Shown here one piece after another: positions 8,502 to 18,275 of a stretch of 64,000 bases of DNA. Source of the stretch: Flavobacteriales bacterium (GTDB lineage: Bacteria > Bacteroidota > Bacteroidia > Flavobacteriales_F > PHOS-HE28); contig JAHDVX010000002.1 in assembly GCA_023382455.1 (NCBI GenBank), positions 124,001-188,000 on the forward strand, written 5' to 3'. Below the pieces are notes generated by a model, which was not told the origin of the DNA, did no database searches, and was given only the letters and a program-made list of their open reading frames with translations. A program made the translations under genes and the position numbers. Every line of letters starts with the position of its first letter. Within the stretch, counting starts at the first letter, position 1.

Positions 8502-9047
8502 ATGGTATTGCGGTTTGAGCTGGACCAGATGGCCAGCACCATCCATTCGTTGGAGGACTTGGTACGTGTGATCGACAATGATCCCCGGCCGGCCGGCTAT
8601 ACCGACGCACTGCTTCGCTTTTCCATCAATCCGAAGGCACTTGCCCCCTTCTGCCGCTGGAACACCCGCCACTACACGCGCCAGTGCATCCATCGCACCA
8701 AGGACCACGAATTGCTGCTGATCTGCTACGAGCCCGGCCAGCGTACCAGCATCCATGACTACGACAGCCAGATGGCCTGGATCAAGCCCCTGGTTGGCTC
8801 GGTACGGGAGGAACGCTTCAAGATCGGCACCAACGGATCGCTGAAACGGCATGGCGAACGCTTGCTGGGCCCGGGCAAGCTGGCATACATGGCCGCGAAG
8901 AACTGCATACACCGCCATTCGAACCCGGGCTCGGGCCGGGCCATCACCCTCAATCTGTATGCCCGTCCGCTGCGCAGTTGGCGGATGTACGACGAACGCA
9001 CCGGCCGGCCTTCCTTCACGGAAGCCCCCGAATCGGACCCGGCGTAA
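8502..9047 (+). CDS. Cysteine dioxygenase type I-like cupin
   Basis: 181 residues from the ATG at 8502; an ATG at 8529 is also possible. The cupin core reads LLICYEPGQRTSIHDYDSQ, then WIKPLVGSV, with the second cupin motif CIHRHSNPG and a family-like end TLNLYARPL. Cysteine dioxygenases oxidise cysteine to cysteine sulfinate with a three-histidine iron site. Here the first motif is H-D-Y rather than H-x-H, so one metal ligand appears exchanged for tyrosine. The final codons overlap the likely promoter of the kinase gene downstream. Function as a thiol dioxygenase is probable but substrate and activity are open. Confidence 0.75.
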   Translation: MVLRFELDQMASTIHSLEDLVRVIDNDPRPAGYTDALLRFSINPKALAPFCRWNTRHYTRQCIHRTKDHELLLICYEPGQRTSIHDYDSQMAWIKPLVGSVREERFKIGTNGSLKRHGERLLGPGKLAYMAAKNCIHRHSNPGSGRAITLNLYARPLRSWRMYDERTGRPSFTEAPESDPA

Positions 9048-9052
9048 ATTCG
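9045..9052 (+). promoter_or_regulatory. -7 promoter element of the kinase/regulator operon
   Basis: TAAATTCG fits TAnnTTYG; it overlaps the stop codon of the cysteine dioxygenase gene and lies eight bases before the kinase start, implying a very short leader. Confidence 0.45.
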
Positions 9053-9059
9053 CCGACCC

Positions 9060-10286
9060 ATGCCCGCAGGAGAATCCAACGTAGACCCGATCCACCTGGA
9101 GCGGGTGCGCGAAATGCTGTTCGATTCGGCGGCCGAGGGCCTGGTCCTCGTGGACCGCACTGGGGCCATCCGCATGCTGAACCCGCGGCTGCTGGAACTC
9201 TTCGGCTACGACAACGGCGAACTGCTTGGCCGACCCATTGAGGACCTGCTCCCGGGCACTTTCCGGAAGGCCCACACGGAACATCGAAAGTCCTTCAATG
9301 CCCATCCGGCCAAGCGCCACATGGGGCGGGGACGCGACCTGTTCGGGCTGCGCAAGGACGGCACCACCTTCCCCGTGGAAGTGGGCCTCAACCATTTCGA
9401 GGTGGGCAACGAGCTGTACGTGATGGGCCTGGTCACGGACATCACCGAGCGGCACAAGGCCCAAGAGGCCCTGCAACGCAATACCGCAGAGCTGGAGAAA
9501 CGTGTGGAGGAGCGCACCGCCGAGCTCGCCAAAGGGGCCCACGCCGTGGAAGCCGCCTACCAGCGCGAGAAGGAGCTGAACGCCCTGAAGTCGCGCTTCG
9601 TTTCCATGGCCTCACATGAGTTCCGTACGCCACTGAGCACCATCATGGGCTCCGCGGACCTGATCGCGCGCTACACCGAGGGGCCAGGGAACGAGAAGGT
9701 GCACAAGCATGTCCAGCGTATCCGCACGAAGGTGCGCGACCTCACCTCCATCCTGAACGACTTTCTCTCCTTCGAACGCATCAGCCAAGGAGACCTTCCC
9801 TCGGAACCCGAGGAATTGGACATCGTGCACCTGTGCATCGGCCTGATGGAGGAGATGCGCGGCATGGCCAAGGCCGGCCAGGCGTTGGAATACGACCATC
9901 GCAGCGATGACCGCACCATCATCATTGACCGGGGTATGCTCCTGAACTCCATCACCAACCTGGTGACCAATGCCATCAAATACTCCCCGGAGGGCAACCC
10001 CGTGCTGCTGAGTACCAGGCTGGAGCGCAATACCCTGCGGGTCCAGGTGGTGGACCACGGCATCGGCATACCGGAAGCCGACCAGGCCCACCTGTTCGAA
10101 CCTTTCTTCCGCGCACAGAATGCCCTCACCATCCAAGGCACCGGCCTGGGCCTGCACCTGGTGAAGCGCTACCTGGACCTGATGGGCGGAAGCTTGACCT
10201 ACACCAGTACACCCGGGCAGGGAAGCACCTTCACCATGCTCATTCCCGGAAAAACACGACCCCATGAAGACCCTTCTGCTCATTGA
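9060..10286 (+). CDS. PAS-domain sensor histidine kinase
   Basis: 408 residues, without membrane helices, so cytoplasmic. Residues about 12-130 are a PAS domain (SAAEGLVLVDRTGAI, then FGLRKDGTTFPVEVG and DITERHKAQE). A coiled coil (about 130-175) leads to the HisKA helix with phospho-acceptor His186 in MASHEFRTPL. The ATPase domain has N box NLVTNAIKYS, G1 DHGIGIP, F box FEPFFR and G2 GTGLGL. The stop lies 23 bases inside the response-regulator gene, so the two are a cognate pair. The PAS sequence does not show which signal is read; the neighbourhood (stress protein, thiol dioxygenase, OsmC) points to redox or oxygen. Confidence 0.92.
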   Translation: MPAGESNVDPIHLERVREMLFDSAAEGLVLVDRTGAIRMLNPRLLELFGYDNGELLGRPIEDLLPGTFRKAHTEHRKSFNAHPAKRHMGRGRDLFGLRKDGTTFPVEVGLNHFEVGNELYVMGLVTDITERHKAQEALQRNTAELEKRVEERTAELAKGAHAVEAAYQREKELNALKSRFVSMASHEFRTPLSTIMGSADLIARYTEGPGNEKVHKHVQRIRTKVRDLTSILNDFLSFERISQGDLPSEPEELDIVHLCIGLMEEMRGMAKAGQALEYDHRSDDRTIIIDRGMLLNSITNLVTNAIKYSPEGNPVLLSTRLERNTLRVQVVDHGIGIPEADQAHLFEPFFRAQNALTIQGTGLGLHLVKRYLDLMGGSLTYTSTPGQGSTFTMLIPGKTRPHEDPSAH

Positions 10287-11325
10287 GGATGATGCGGACG
10301 TCCGCGACAACACCGCGGAGATCCTGGAGCTGGCGAACTACCGCGTGCTCAAGGCCGAAAACGGGAAAAAAGGCGTGGACATCGCACGCCGTGAACTGCC
10401 CGACCTCGTGCTGTGCGATATCATGATGCCCGACCTGGACGGCTACGGCGTGCTCCACATGCTGGGGCGCAACCCCGAGACCGCCGAGATCCCCTTCATC
10501 TTCCTGTCGGCCAAGGCTGAGCGCAGCGATGTAAGGCGCGGCATGGACCTGGGGGCCGATGACTACCTCACCAAACCTTTCGAGGAGAGCGAACTGCTCA
10601 ATGCCATCGAGGGCCGCTTGAAGCGCAGCCAGCTATTCCGTAAGGGATTCGACCGCACGCTGAACGGCTTGAACGACTTCATGGACCAGGCCCGGGGCGT
10701 GGCCGCCCTGCAGGACCTGAGCAAGGACCGGAAGATCAGGGTGGTTGAGCGGAAAGGCATCCTATTCCACGAAGGCGACGAGCTGCGCAACGTGCCCTTC
10801 CTCGTTTCCGGCAAGATGCGCACCTTCAAGGTGAACAACGACGGCAAAGAGTTCGTCACCGGCCTGCACGTGCCCGGCGACTTCATCGGCTACCTCGGCA
10901 TGCTGGAAGGCGGCCATGCCATGGAAACGGCCGAGGCCATGGAGGAAAGCGAGGTGGCCCTGGTGCCGAAGGAGGACCTCATGCGACTGCTTTACCGGGA
11001 CCGCGACGTGAGCATGCGCTTCATCCGCATGCTGACCCAGGAGGTAGGCGAAAAACAGGAGCGCTTGCTGCAACTGGCCTACGCCAGCGTGCGCCAGCGT
11101 GTTGCCCAGGCCTTGCTGCAGTTACATGACCGTTTCAACGCGGACAAGAGCGACGACCTGGGCGTGCGGATCAGCCGCGATGACCTGGCCGCCATCGTGG
11201 GCACCGCCACGGAATCCCTCATCCGCTGCCTGACCGACCTGAAGGATGAAGGACTGATCGCCACCCAAGGACGCGATATCCGGATCGCCGACCACCGCGG
11301 GCTGGAACGCCTGGCCAACAGCTAA
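10264..11325 (+). CDS. Response regulator with receiver, cyclic-nucleotide-binding-like and Crp-type HTH domains
   Basis: 353 residues. Residues 1-120 are a receiver domain: acidic pair ED D near residue 9, phosphorylation site D52 in LVLCDIMMPD, and K104 in YLTKPF. Residues about 150-265 form a Crp/Fnr effector barrel (GILFHEGDELRNVPFLVSGK, GDFIGYLGMLEGG), and residues about 280-345 a Crp winged helix with recognition segment ISRDDLAAIVGTATESLIR. There are no Fnr-type N-terminal cysteines. It overlaps the kinase gene by 23 bases. The design lets a phosphorelay drive a Crp-type activator; it may control stress or anaerobic genes here, which is inference from context. Confidence 0.9.
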   Translation: MKTLLLIEDDADVRDNTAEILELANYRVLKAENGKKGVDIARRELPDLVLCDIMMPDLDGYGVLHMLGRNPETAEIPFIFLSAKAERSDVRRGMDLGADDYLTKPFEESELLNAIEGRLKRSQLFRKGFDRTLNGLNDFMDQARGVAALQDLSKDRKIRVVERKGILFHEGDELRNVPFLVSGKMRTFKVNNDGKEFVTGLHVPGDFIGYLGMLEGGHAMETAEAMEESEVALVPKEDLMRLLYRDRDVSMRFIRMLTQEVGEKQERLLQLAYASVRQRVAQALLQLHDRFNADKSDDLGVRISRDDLAAIVGTATESLIRCLTDLKDEGLIATQGRDIRIADHRGLERLANS

Positions 11326-11332
11326 AGGCGAC

Positions 11333-11791
11333 CTACACCGCGGTGCTCCCAACCACCGCGGTGTTGAACACGGTCACATCGTTGTACTGCACCTCCCACG
11401 TCACGGGCATGGCCTTCTTCATCATGGCACTCACGCCGCAGATCTCGTTCTGCGAGCGCTGCACCACGGCCAACGCATCCTCCTGGTCCGCCGGGTCGCC
11501 GTGCATGTCGTACAGGACGTGCACCCGCGTGTAGAGGATCGGCGGGGTCTTGCTGATCTCCCCGGACACCTTCACCTCGAAGCGTTCCAGCTGTTTGCCG
11601 GCCTTGCGCAGCAGCGCCACCACGTCCATGCCCGTGCAGCCTGAAAGCGCGGTAAGCATGAACGGCTTGGGGATCGGGCCCAGGTCCTCGCCCCCGGCGC
11701 GCTCCGGCGCATCCATGGTGACGGTGTGCCCGCCAACCAGGGCATTGAACTGCATCTTCCCCATCCAGGTGGTCTCCACTTCGTGTGTCAT
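11333..11791 (-). CDS. OsmC-family peroxide reductase-like protein
   Basis: 152 residues from the ATG at 11791; upstream in-frame codons look non-coding. The OsmC/Ohr fold is seen in ETTWMGKMQFNALVGGH and the two redox cysteines in ALSGCTGMDVV and NEICGVSAMM. Members reduce organic hydroperoxides or act as thiol proteins. The gene converges on the receiver-Crp regulator with seven bases between stops. Its 3' end contains the ten-base palindrome CACCGCGGTG twice, which could fold as a shared terminator inside coding sequence. It is transcribed away from the mbnP-like gene, whose start lies 130 bases off. Confidence 0.88.
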   Translation of the reverse strand: MTHEVETTWMGKMQFNALVGGHTVTMDAPERAGGEDLGPIPKPFMLTALSGCTGMDVVALLRKAGKQLERFEVKVSGEISKTPPILYTRVHVLYDMHGDPADQEDALAVVQRSQNEICGVSAMMKKAMPVTWEVQYNDVTVFNTAVVGSTAV

Positions 11792-11920
11792 GGTGTTCAG
11801 GTCTTCCGTGTTCCGGTGGTTGCAAAGGTTGCCCTTGGGCTTCTCGCCAAGAGTGATGAAAGTCACAACCTGTCCGGAGCGGCATGGGTAGGTTGCAGCA
11901 TGCTCCGACATCGCCCGCAC

Positions 11921-12691
11921 ATGTCTCCTGCCCCGACCTTCCTCCCCTCCCAGGCCTCCCGGGGTACATGGATAACAGCCGCATGGATCGCGGCACTCCT
12001 ATTGACCGGATGCCGGAAGGACGATCCTCTCCCACCCGCAGCTCAACCAACGGCGCAGGTCACGCTGGATGTGAAGCACATGGTGGATGGCATTCCACTA
12101 TTGCTTGATTCCATGATGTACATCAACGAAGCCGGTGAGTCCTTCGGGGTCAGCCTCGTGGAATACTACCTGAGCGAACTGGTGCTGATGGGTACCGGGG
12201 ACACGCCCAATGACACGATCCACGGGCCATGGTACATCAACGCCGCCAGCACCACCGGCATCCATATCGGGCACCTGTCTCCGGGCACGTACAGCGGCGC
12301 CAGCCTCCTGCTTGGCCTTCCACCTTCCTTGAACATCTCCGGTGCTTTGCCCAACACGCTGGAGAACATCAACATGGCATGGCCCGATCCCATGGGCGGC
12401 GGTTACCATTTCATGAAGTTTGAAGGCCATTTCATCTCCGGTGGCGATATCAACGGCTTTGCCATGCACATCGGCGGCAACGCCTTCCTGCCTGTTTGCA
12501 CTGCGGAACAAGACTTCACCATCACCGGAAGCAGCGGCACGCTCCAGCTCACCTTCAACCTCAACGAGGTGTTCCGCGGCTCACATGCGTACAGCCTGGC
12601 CGACGGCAATTACTCCATGGGTGACCCCGTGCTCATGGGCATGTTGAAAGAGAACATCGCGGACGCCTTCACCATCCAATTCCTGCCATGA
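11921..12691 (+). CDS. MbnP-family lipoprotein (copper-binding partner protein)
   Basis: 256 residues from the ATG at 11921; an ATG at 11900 is also in frame. The N-terminus has a membrane segment ending in the lipobox LLLTGC. The mature part begins with the family start VTLDVKHMVDG, has VSLVEYYLSELVLM, and carries the diagnostic run NINMAWPDPMGGGYHFMKFEG at about two thirds of the length, with conserved tryptophan and Gly-Gly-Tyr. MbnP proteins are periplasmic and bind copper after a di-heme partner converts a tryptophan to kynurenine. That partner follows with a four-base overlap. The exact role of the pair outside methanobactin clusters is not established. Confidence 0.82.
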   Translation: MSPAPTFLPSQASRGTWITAAWIAALLLTGCRKDDPLPPAAQPTAQVTLDVKHMVDGIPLLLDSMMYINEAGESFGVSLVEYYLSELVLMGTGDTPNDTIHGPWYINAASTTGIHIGHLSPGTYSGASLLLGLPPSLNISGALPNTLENINMAWPDPMGGGYHFMKFEGHFISGGDINGFAMHIGGNAFLPVCTAEQDFTITGSSGTLQLTFNLNEVFRGSHAYSLADGNYSMGDPVLMGMLKENIADAFTIQFLP

Positions 12692-13722
12692 ACCTCTCGA
12701 TCCGATCCGCTTTTGTGCTGCTGGCATTGCTGCTGGCGGTGATCGCGTGCCGCCGCGAGTTGCCCGAGGCCCCCGCCGAGGTTCCGGCCGGCCCCACACC
12801 ACACGCTTTCGACCTGCCCGGGTACTTCCCGCAAATGGTGATCCCTGCGGAAAACCCCACCACCGTGCAGGGCATCCAGCTGGGCAGGCGGTTGTACCAC
12901 GACACGTTGCTCTCCACCAACGGCCCGCGCGAAGGGCTTTCCTGCAGCAGTTGCCATAGCCAGGCCCTCGGCTTCACGGTACCCACCACGGGGAACAACG
13001 TGCTGCCCCATGTCAACCTGGGGTGGAGCACGAACTTCCTGTGGAAGGGGCAGGTGCAGGGTGCGTTGGAAGATATCATGCGATTCGAGGTGGAGGAGTT
13101 CTTCGAGGTGGATGCCGACGTGCTCCAGGCCCATCCGGAGTATCCGCAATTGTTCGCCCAGGCATTCGGCAGCACGACCATCACCCGGGATGCGGTGGCC
13201 AAGGCCCTGGCGCAATGGTTCCGCAGCATGATCTCCTCCAACAGCCACCTGGACCGGTATCTGCGCTATGAAGCGAGCCTCACCCCGAGCGAGCTGAATG
13301 GCATGATGCTCTACCTCACCGAGGCCGGAGATTGTTTCCACTGCCATGGATTCCCGCTACTCACCGACAACGGTTTCCACAACATCGGCCTCGACTCGGT
13401 GTTCTCCGGCAACAACCAAGGCCGCTTCCTCGTCACCGGAAACCCCGCCGACCTCGGTGCCTTCAAGACCCCATCCCTGCGCAACATCGCCTTGACCGCG
13501 CCTTACATGCACGACGGGCGCTTCGCCACCCTGGAGGAAGTGGTGGAGCACTACAACTCCGGCGTGCGGCACTCGGCCACCCTGGACCCCATCATGACCA
13601 AGCCCGGCAAGGAGACAGGACTGAACCTGTCCCCGCAGCAGAAGTCCGACCTGGTGGCCTTCCTGCACACCTTCACGGACCCGACATTCCTGTCCGATAC
13701 GGCCTTGGCCAGCCCATTCTGA
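12688..13722 (+). CDS. Di-heme cytochrome c peroxidase-like protein (MbnH type)
   Basis: 344 residues, lipoprotein signal ending LLAVIAC. Two c-type heme motifs are seen: CSSCH (about residue 90) and CFHCH (about residue 214), the normal spacing of the bacterial CcpA/MauG/MbnH superfamily. LGRRLYHDTLLS and LRNIALTAPYMHDGRF are family landmarks. The start overlaps the stop of the MbnP-family gene (ATGA), so the two are made together. By analogy with MbnH it should use a high-valent di-heme state to oxidise a tryptophan of its partner; ordinary peroxidase activity is an alternative. Confidence 0.87.
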   Translation: MNLSIRSAFVLLALLLAVIACRRELPEAPAEVPAGPTPHAFDLPGYFPQMVIPAENPTTVQGIQLGRRLYHDTLLSTNGPREGLSCSSCHSQALGFTVPTTGNNVLPHVNLGWSTNFLWKGQVQGALEDIMRFEVEEFFEVDADVLQAHPEYPQLFAQAFGSTTITRDAVAKALAQWFRSMISSNSHLDRYLRYEASLTPSELNGMMLYLTEAGDCFHCHGFPLLTDNGFHNIGLDSVFSGNNQGRFLVTGNPADLGAFKTPSLRNIALTAPYMHDGRFATLEEVVEHYNSGVRHSATLDPIMTKPGKETGLNLSPQQKSDLVAFLHTFTDPTFLSDTALASPF

Positions 13723-13737
13723 CAGCTTGAGACGCGA

Positions 13738-14196
13738 TCACTCGCGCACCCACTCCGCCCAGCTGGTGGCGGTTTCCTGCAAGCGCACGGCATGCAGCAC
13801 CTGTCCACCGGGCAACACTCGCTGCAGGCGCTGCACAATGTCAAGCAGCACATTCTCGCAGGAAGGTTGCCACGGCGTGAAGCGTGTGCGGGCGAACAGT
13901 CCACCTGCATCAGTCGGCCCCTCCGGCAGTTGGTGCCGGTCGCTTTCATGCAGGAGCAGTGCGTGATCCAGGTCCTGGATCACGGCCCGGTTCACCAGGG
14001 CTTTCAACTCCTGGAAATCAATCACCATGCCGTCCTTGGGATGGTCCGCCTCTTTGCGCGGAAGCCCGGCCAGGGTGACATCCAGGACGTAGGAATGCCC
14101 GTGGATCTGCGCACACAGCCCGTCATGGCACCGCAAGGCATGCGCCATCTCGAAATGGAAACGCTTGGTGACGCGTACGGAAACGGCAGGTTTCAT
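13738..14196 (-). CDS. queD: 6-carboxy-5,6,7,8-tetrahydropterin synthase family protein (QueD)
   Basis: 152 residues from the ATG at 14196; an upstream open stretch has no family similarity. The zinc histidines are in FEMAHAL and CAQIHGHSYVLDV, with catalytic Cys in the same segment. GMVIDFQELK, DLDHALLL and PSCENVLLDIVQRL complete the 6-pyruvoyltetrahydropterin synthase fold. QueD converts dihydroneopterin triphosphate to carboxytetrahydropterin in queuosine synthesis; other queuosine genes are not in the window. It converges on the di-heme gene with 15 bases between stops. Confidence 0.85.
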   Translation of the reverse strand: MKPAVSVRVTKRFHFEMAHALRCHDGLCAQIHGHSYVLDVTLAGLPRKEADHPKDGMVIDFQELKALVNRAVIQDLDHALLLHESDRHQLPEGPTDAGGLFARTRFTPWQPSCENVLLDIVQRLQRVLPGGQVLHAVRLQETATSWAEWVRE

Positions 14197-14236
14197 GTTG
14201 GTTGCACGAACATGGCGGCCGCCATGATCCCAGGGG

Positions 14237-14680
14237 TCAATGGAAGTAGTTGCCGTAAGTGCCCAGGTACTGCCGCAAGGAATCGAGCTCCGTCGCGGAG
14301 GGGTCCGCACCCAGCCCATCGAGCATCTTGTGCACGGGGATCAGGTAGTTGTGCAATTGTTCATGCGCCTCGCCCGTCATGGTGCACTTGGCGAAGATCT
14401 GATCGAACTCCGCCTTAAGCTCCTCCTTCAGGACGACGCCATCACCCGTGGCGGGGTCAAAGCCCTCCACCAAGGCCTTCATCGCTTGCACCCCCTCGGT
14501 GGTCTCGGTGTTGGCCGCCCAGGTCTTGCCGCTGTCCAGCTGCACCACGGGCGCTGCCCCGGCCTCGCTGTGTTCGGCATGTTCATGCCCTGTGTGGTCG
14601 GCATGATCATGCGACGTACCGGCCTGCGAGCAGGCCACCAGGACTGCGAAGGGCAGCAGGAAATACAGGTTCTTCTTCAT
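14237..14680 (-). CDS. His-rich lipoprotein of unknown function
   Basis: 147 residues with lipobox LLPFAVLVACS. Directly after the lipid anchor is a His/Asp/Glu run (HDHADHTGHEHAEHSEAG) that could hold copper, nickel or zinc. The rest is helical and contains one cysteine (FAKCTMTGEAHEQLHNYL) and a regular helix-turn pattern resembling small Bacteroidota periplasmic proteins seen near heavy-metal genes. The stop of the membrane-protein gene upstream overlaps its start by four bases, so they are one unit. I do not recognise a named family with certainty. Confidence 0.7.
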   Translation of the reverse strand: MKKNLYFLLPFAVLVACSQAGTSHDHADHTGHEHAEHSEAGAAPVVQLDSGKTWAANTETTEGVQAMKALVEGFDPATGDGVVLKEELKAEFDQIFAKCTMTGEAHEQLHNYLIPVHKMLDGLGADPSATELDSLRQYLGTYGNYFH

Positions 14681-15105
14681 GGCTTTCGATCAACGGCGCG
14701 CAGGGTTGCCGGTGACCGTACAAAGTAACGGGCTGCGGCATATAGGAACAAGGTGACCAGCAAGCGGAACGGCAGCGCGAACGCCGTGCGTTGCTCATAC
14801 GCCTCGCCGGAAGCCAAGTGCACCACGAACCCGATCACGGCGATGACCAGCAGGACCACCGCCACGAGCAGGACCCGCACCGTCCATGGCTTCAAGCCGA
14901 ACAGCCCGGCGGCCGCGACCAAGTAGAGGAACCCGGCGAGGAAGTTCATCCAAAGTACCACGGGAACAATGCTTCCGGCATCGGCACGGGCGTCACCGAC
15001 ATTGAAGAGCACGGCGCCCCCCGCGACCACGGTCAGCAGGCCAAAGAGGCCCATCACCGCCGCGGTCACCGCCGCTCCTCTCCTTGTACCGGTACCGCGC
15101 TTCAT
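14677..15105 (-). CDS. Small four-helix inner-membrane protein of unknown function
   Basis: 142 residues with four predicted membrane helices (about 10-33, 46-68, 72-97, 108-128) and a basic N-terminus (MKRGTGTRRG). No motif I can name. It is coupled by ATGA to the His-rich lipoprotein downstream, so the two probably act together, perhaps in metal handling; that is inference from the histidine run only. Confidence 0.65.
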   Translation of the reverse strand: MKRGTGTRRGAAVTAAVMGLFGLLTVVAGGAVLFNVGDARADAGSIVPVVLWMNFLAGFLYLVAAAGLFGLKPWTVRVLLVAVVLLVIAVIGFVVHLASGEAYEQRTAFALPFRLLVTLFLYAAARYFVRSPATLRAVDRKP

Positions 15106-15214
15106 CGGTGCGAAATCACGCCTTCGTCAACCCTCGGACTGAAGGCCTTGCCACAAGGAAGGAACACCCGGCCCACCGACTGGTTCATCGGCACGCCGGC
15201 CGGTGCACCGCACC

Positions 15215-16591
15215 TCAGTGGAGCCATTCAAAATGTGCGGTGAAGTGGCGCAGGAAGTGCGGCTCCTCGGTGATCCGCATGCCCTTCACCCGGTCCCGCT
15301 CGGCCATGATGCCCTCGAAGGTCTCCGCCACGTACTCGATGTGGCTCTGCGTGTACACCCGGCGCGGGATGGCCAACCGGACCAGCTCCATGCGCGAGGG
15401 CTTGAGGGAGCCGTCCTCGGCGTAGGTGCCGAACATCACGGAACCGATCTCCACGCTGCGGATGCCGCCCAGGCGGAACAACTCGCACACCAGGGCCTGC
15501 CCCGGATAGTGGGCTGGAGGAATGTGCGGATACAGCTTCTTGGCATCCACGTACACGGCATGCCCGCCGATGGGCATCATCAGCGGCACGCCGATCTTGT
15601 TCAACTGCTCACCGAGGAAGGTAGTACTGCGAATGCGATAGTCCAGGTAGTGCGGGTCGAACACTTCTTCCAGGCCGATGGCGATGGCCTCCATGTCACG
15701 CCCGGACAGGCCGCCGTAGGTGGAGAAGCCCTCGGTGATGATCAGCAACTGCGTGCAGGCCTTGGCCAACTCCGCATCCCGGAACGCAATGAATCCACCG
15801 ATGTTGGCGAAGGCATCCTTCTTGGCGCTCATCACCGCACCATCAGCCAGGGCGAACATGCGCTGCGCGATGCTGCGGTAGGTCATGTCCCCCATGCCTT
15901 GCTCCCGGTTCTTCACGAACCAGCTGTTCTCCGCCACGCGGCAGCAGTCCAGCATCATGGGCACGCCGTGGCGCTTGCAGGTGGCGGACACTTCCTCGGC
16001 ATTGGCCAGGCTCACCGGCTGGCCGCCGCCGCTGTTGTTGGTCACCGTGAGGATCACCGCGCCCACATGGCCCTTGTGTTCGTTGAGCAGCCGCTCCAGC
16101 TCCTGCACATCCATGTTCCCCTTGAAGGGATGTTCCAACGCGGTATCCTGGCCCTCGGGGATCGGGATGTCGATGGCCGTGGCCCCGGTGAATTCGATGT
16201 TGGCCCGTGTGGTGTCGAAGTGGGTGTTGCTGATGAACACCTTGCCCTTGCCGCCCAAATGTCCGTAGAGGATGCGTTCACCCGCGCGCCCTTGGTGCGT
16301 GGGCAGCACGTGCGGCATACCCGTGAGGTCCCTCACCGCATGCTCCATACGCTCCCAGGAGCGCGATCCGGCGTAGGCTTCATCGCCCTCCATCACGCCT
16401 GCCCACTGGTGTGCGCTCATGGCGCTGGTGCCGCTGTCGGTCATCAGGTCGATGATCACGTCGCGTGAGCGGAGCAGGAAGGGGTTGTAGTGGGCCGCCT
16501 TTAATTGCTCCACGCGCTCTGCCTCCGTGCTGAGGCCGATGGGTTCCACGCTCTTGATGCGGAAGGGCTCGATGATGGTGCGGTGTTTCAT
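15215..16591 (-). CDS. tnaA: Tryptophanase (PLP-dependent beta-eliminating lyase)
   Basis: 458 residues from the ATG at 16591. It follows TnaA/TPL throughout: [33 protein letters not shown] lysine in VMSAKKDAFANIGGF. The residue that separates the two enzymes is readable: the segment is GIRSVEIGS, the tryptophanase form (EIGS), rather than MERG of tyrosine phenol-lyase. It should cleave tryptophan to indole, pyruvate and ammonia. A paralogue of the tyrosine phenol-lyase type lies immediately upstream on the same strand, 105 bases away. Confidence 0.88.
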   Translation of the reverse strand: MKHRTIIEPFRIKSVEPIGLSTEAERVEQLKAAHYNPFLLRSRDVIIDLMTDSGTSAMSAHQWAGVMEGDEAYAGSRSWERMEHAVRDLTGMPHVLPTHQGRAGERILYGHLGGKGKVFISNTHFDTTRANIEFTGATAIDIPIPEGQDTALEHPFKGNMDVQELERLLNEHKGHVGAVILTVTNNSGGGQPVSLANAEEVSATCKRHGVPMMLDCCRVAENSWFVKNREQGMGDMTYRSIAQRMFALADGAVMSAKKDAFANIGGFIAFRDAELAKACTQLLIITEGFSTYGGLSGRDMEAIAIGLEEVFDPHYLDYRIRSTTFLGEQLNKIGVPLMMPIGGHAVYVDAKKLYPHIPPAHYPGQALVCELFRLGGIRSVEIGSVMFGTYAEDGSLKPSRMELVRLAIPRRVYTQSHIEYVAETFEGIMAERDRVKGMRITEEPHFLRHFTAHFEWLH

Positions 16592-16696
16592 GGGGTGTAC
16601 GTGGATACGGTAGGATGCCTTTCTGATGAATGCCGGTGGGCGAATGGTGATCCGTGACGGAGGTTCACCTTTCACCCTCCCTTATCGCTGCGATGC

Positions 16697-18154
<1,458 letters not shown>

Positions 18155-18275
18155 TCACGTTCCGCAATGGCCGGGCAAAATTGACCGCACCGGACCGATC
18201 GGGGACTGACGTTCATCAGCCGCGGCAGCGTGCAATAGGCCGCGCGCGCTTTCACGAACTACTTGGGAATGCACG

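Noticed and set aside
11336-11363. Repeated CACCGCGGTG as a regulatory site
   Set aside because: Both copies lie within the last codons of the OsmC gene and encode Thr-Ala-Val twice; coincidence of codon use is enough, though a shared terminator is possible.
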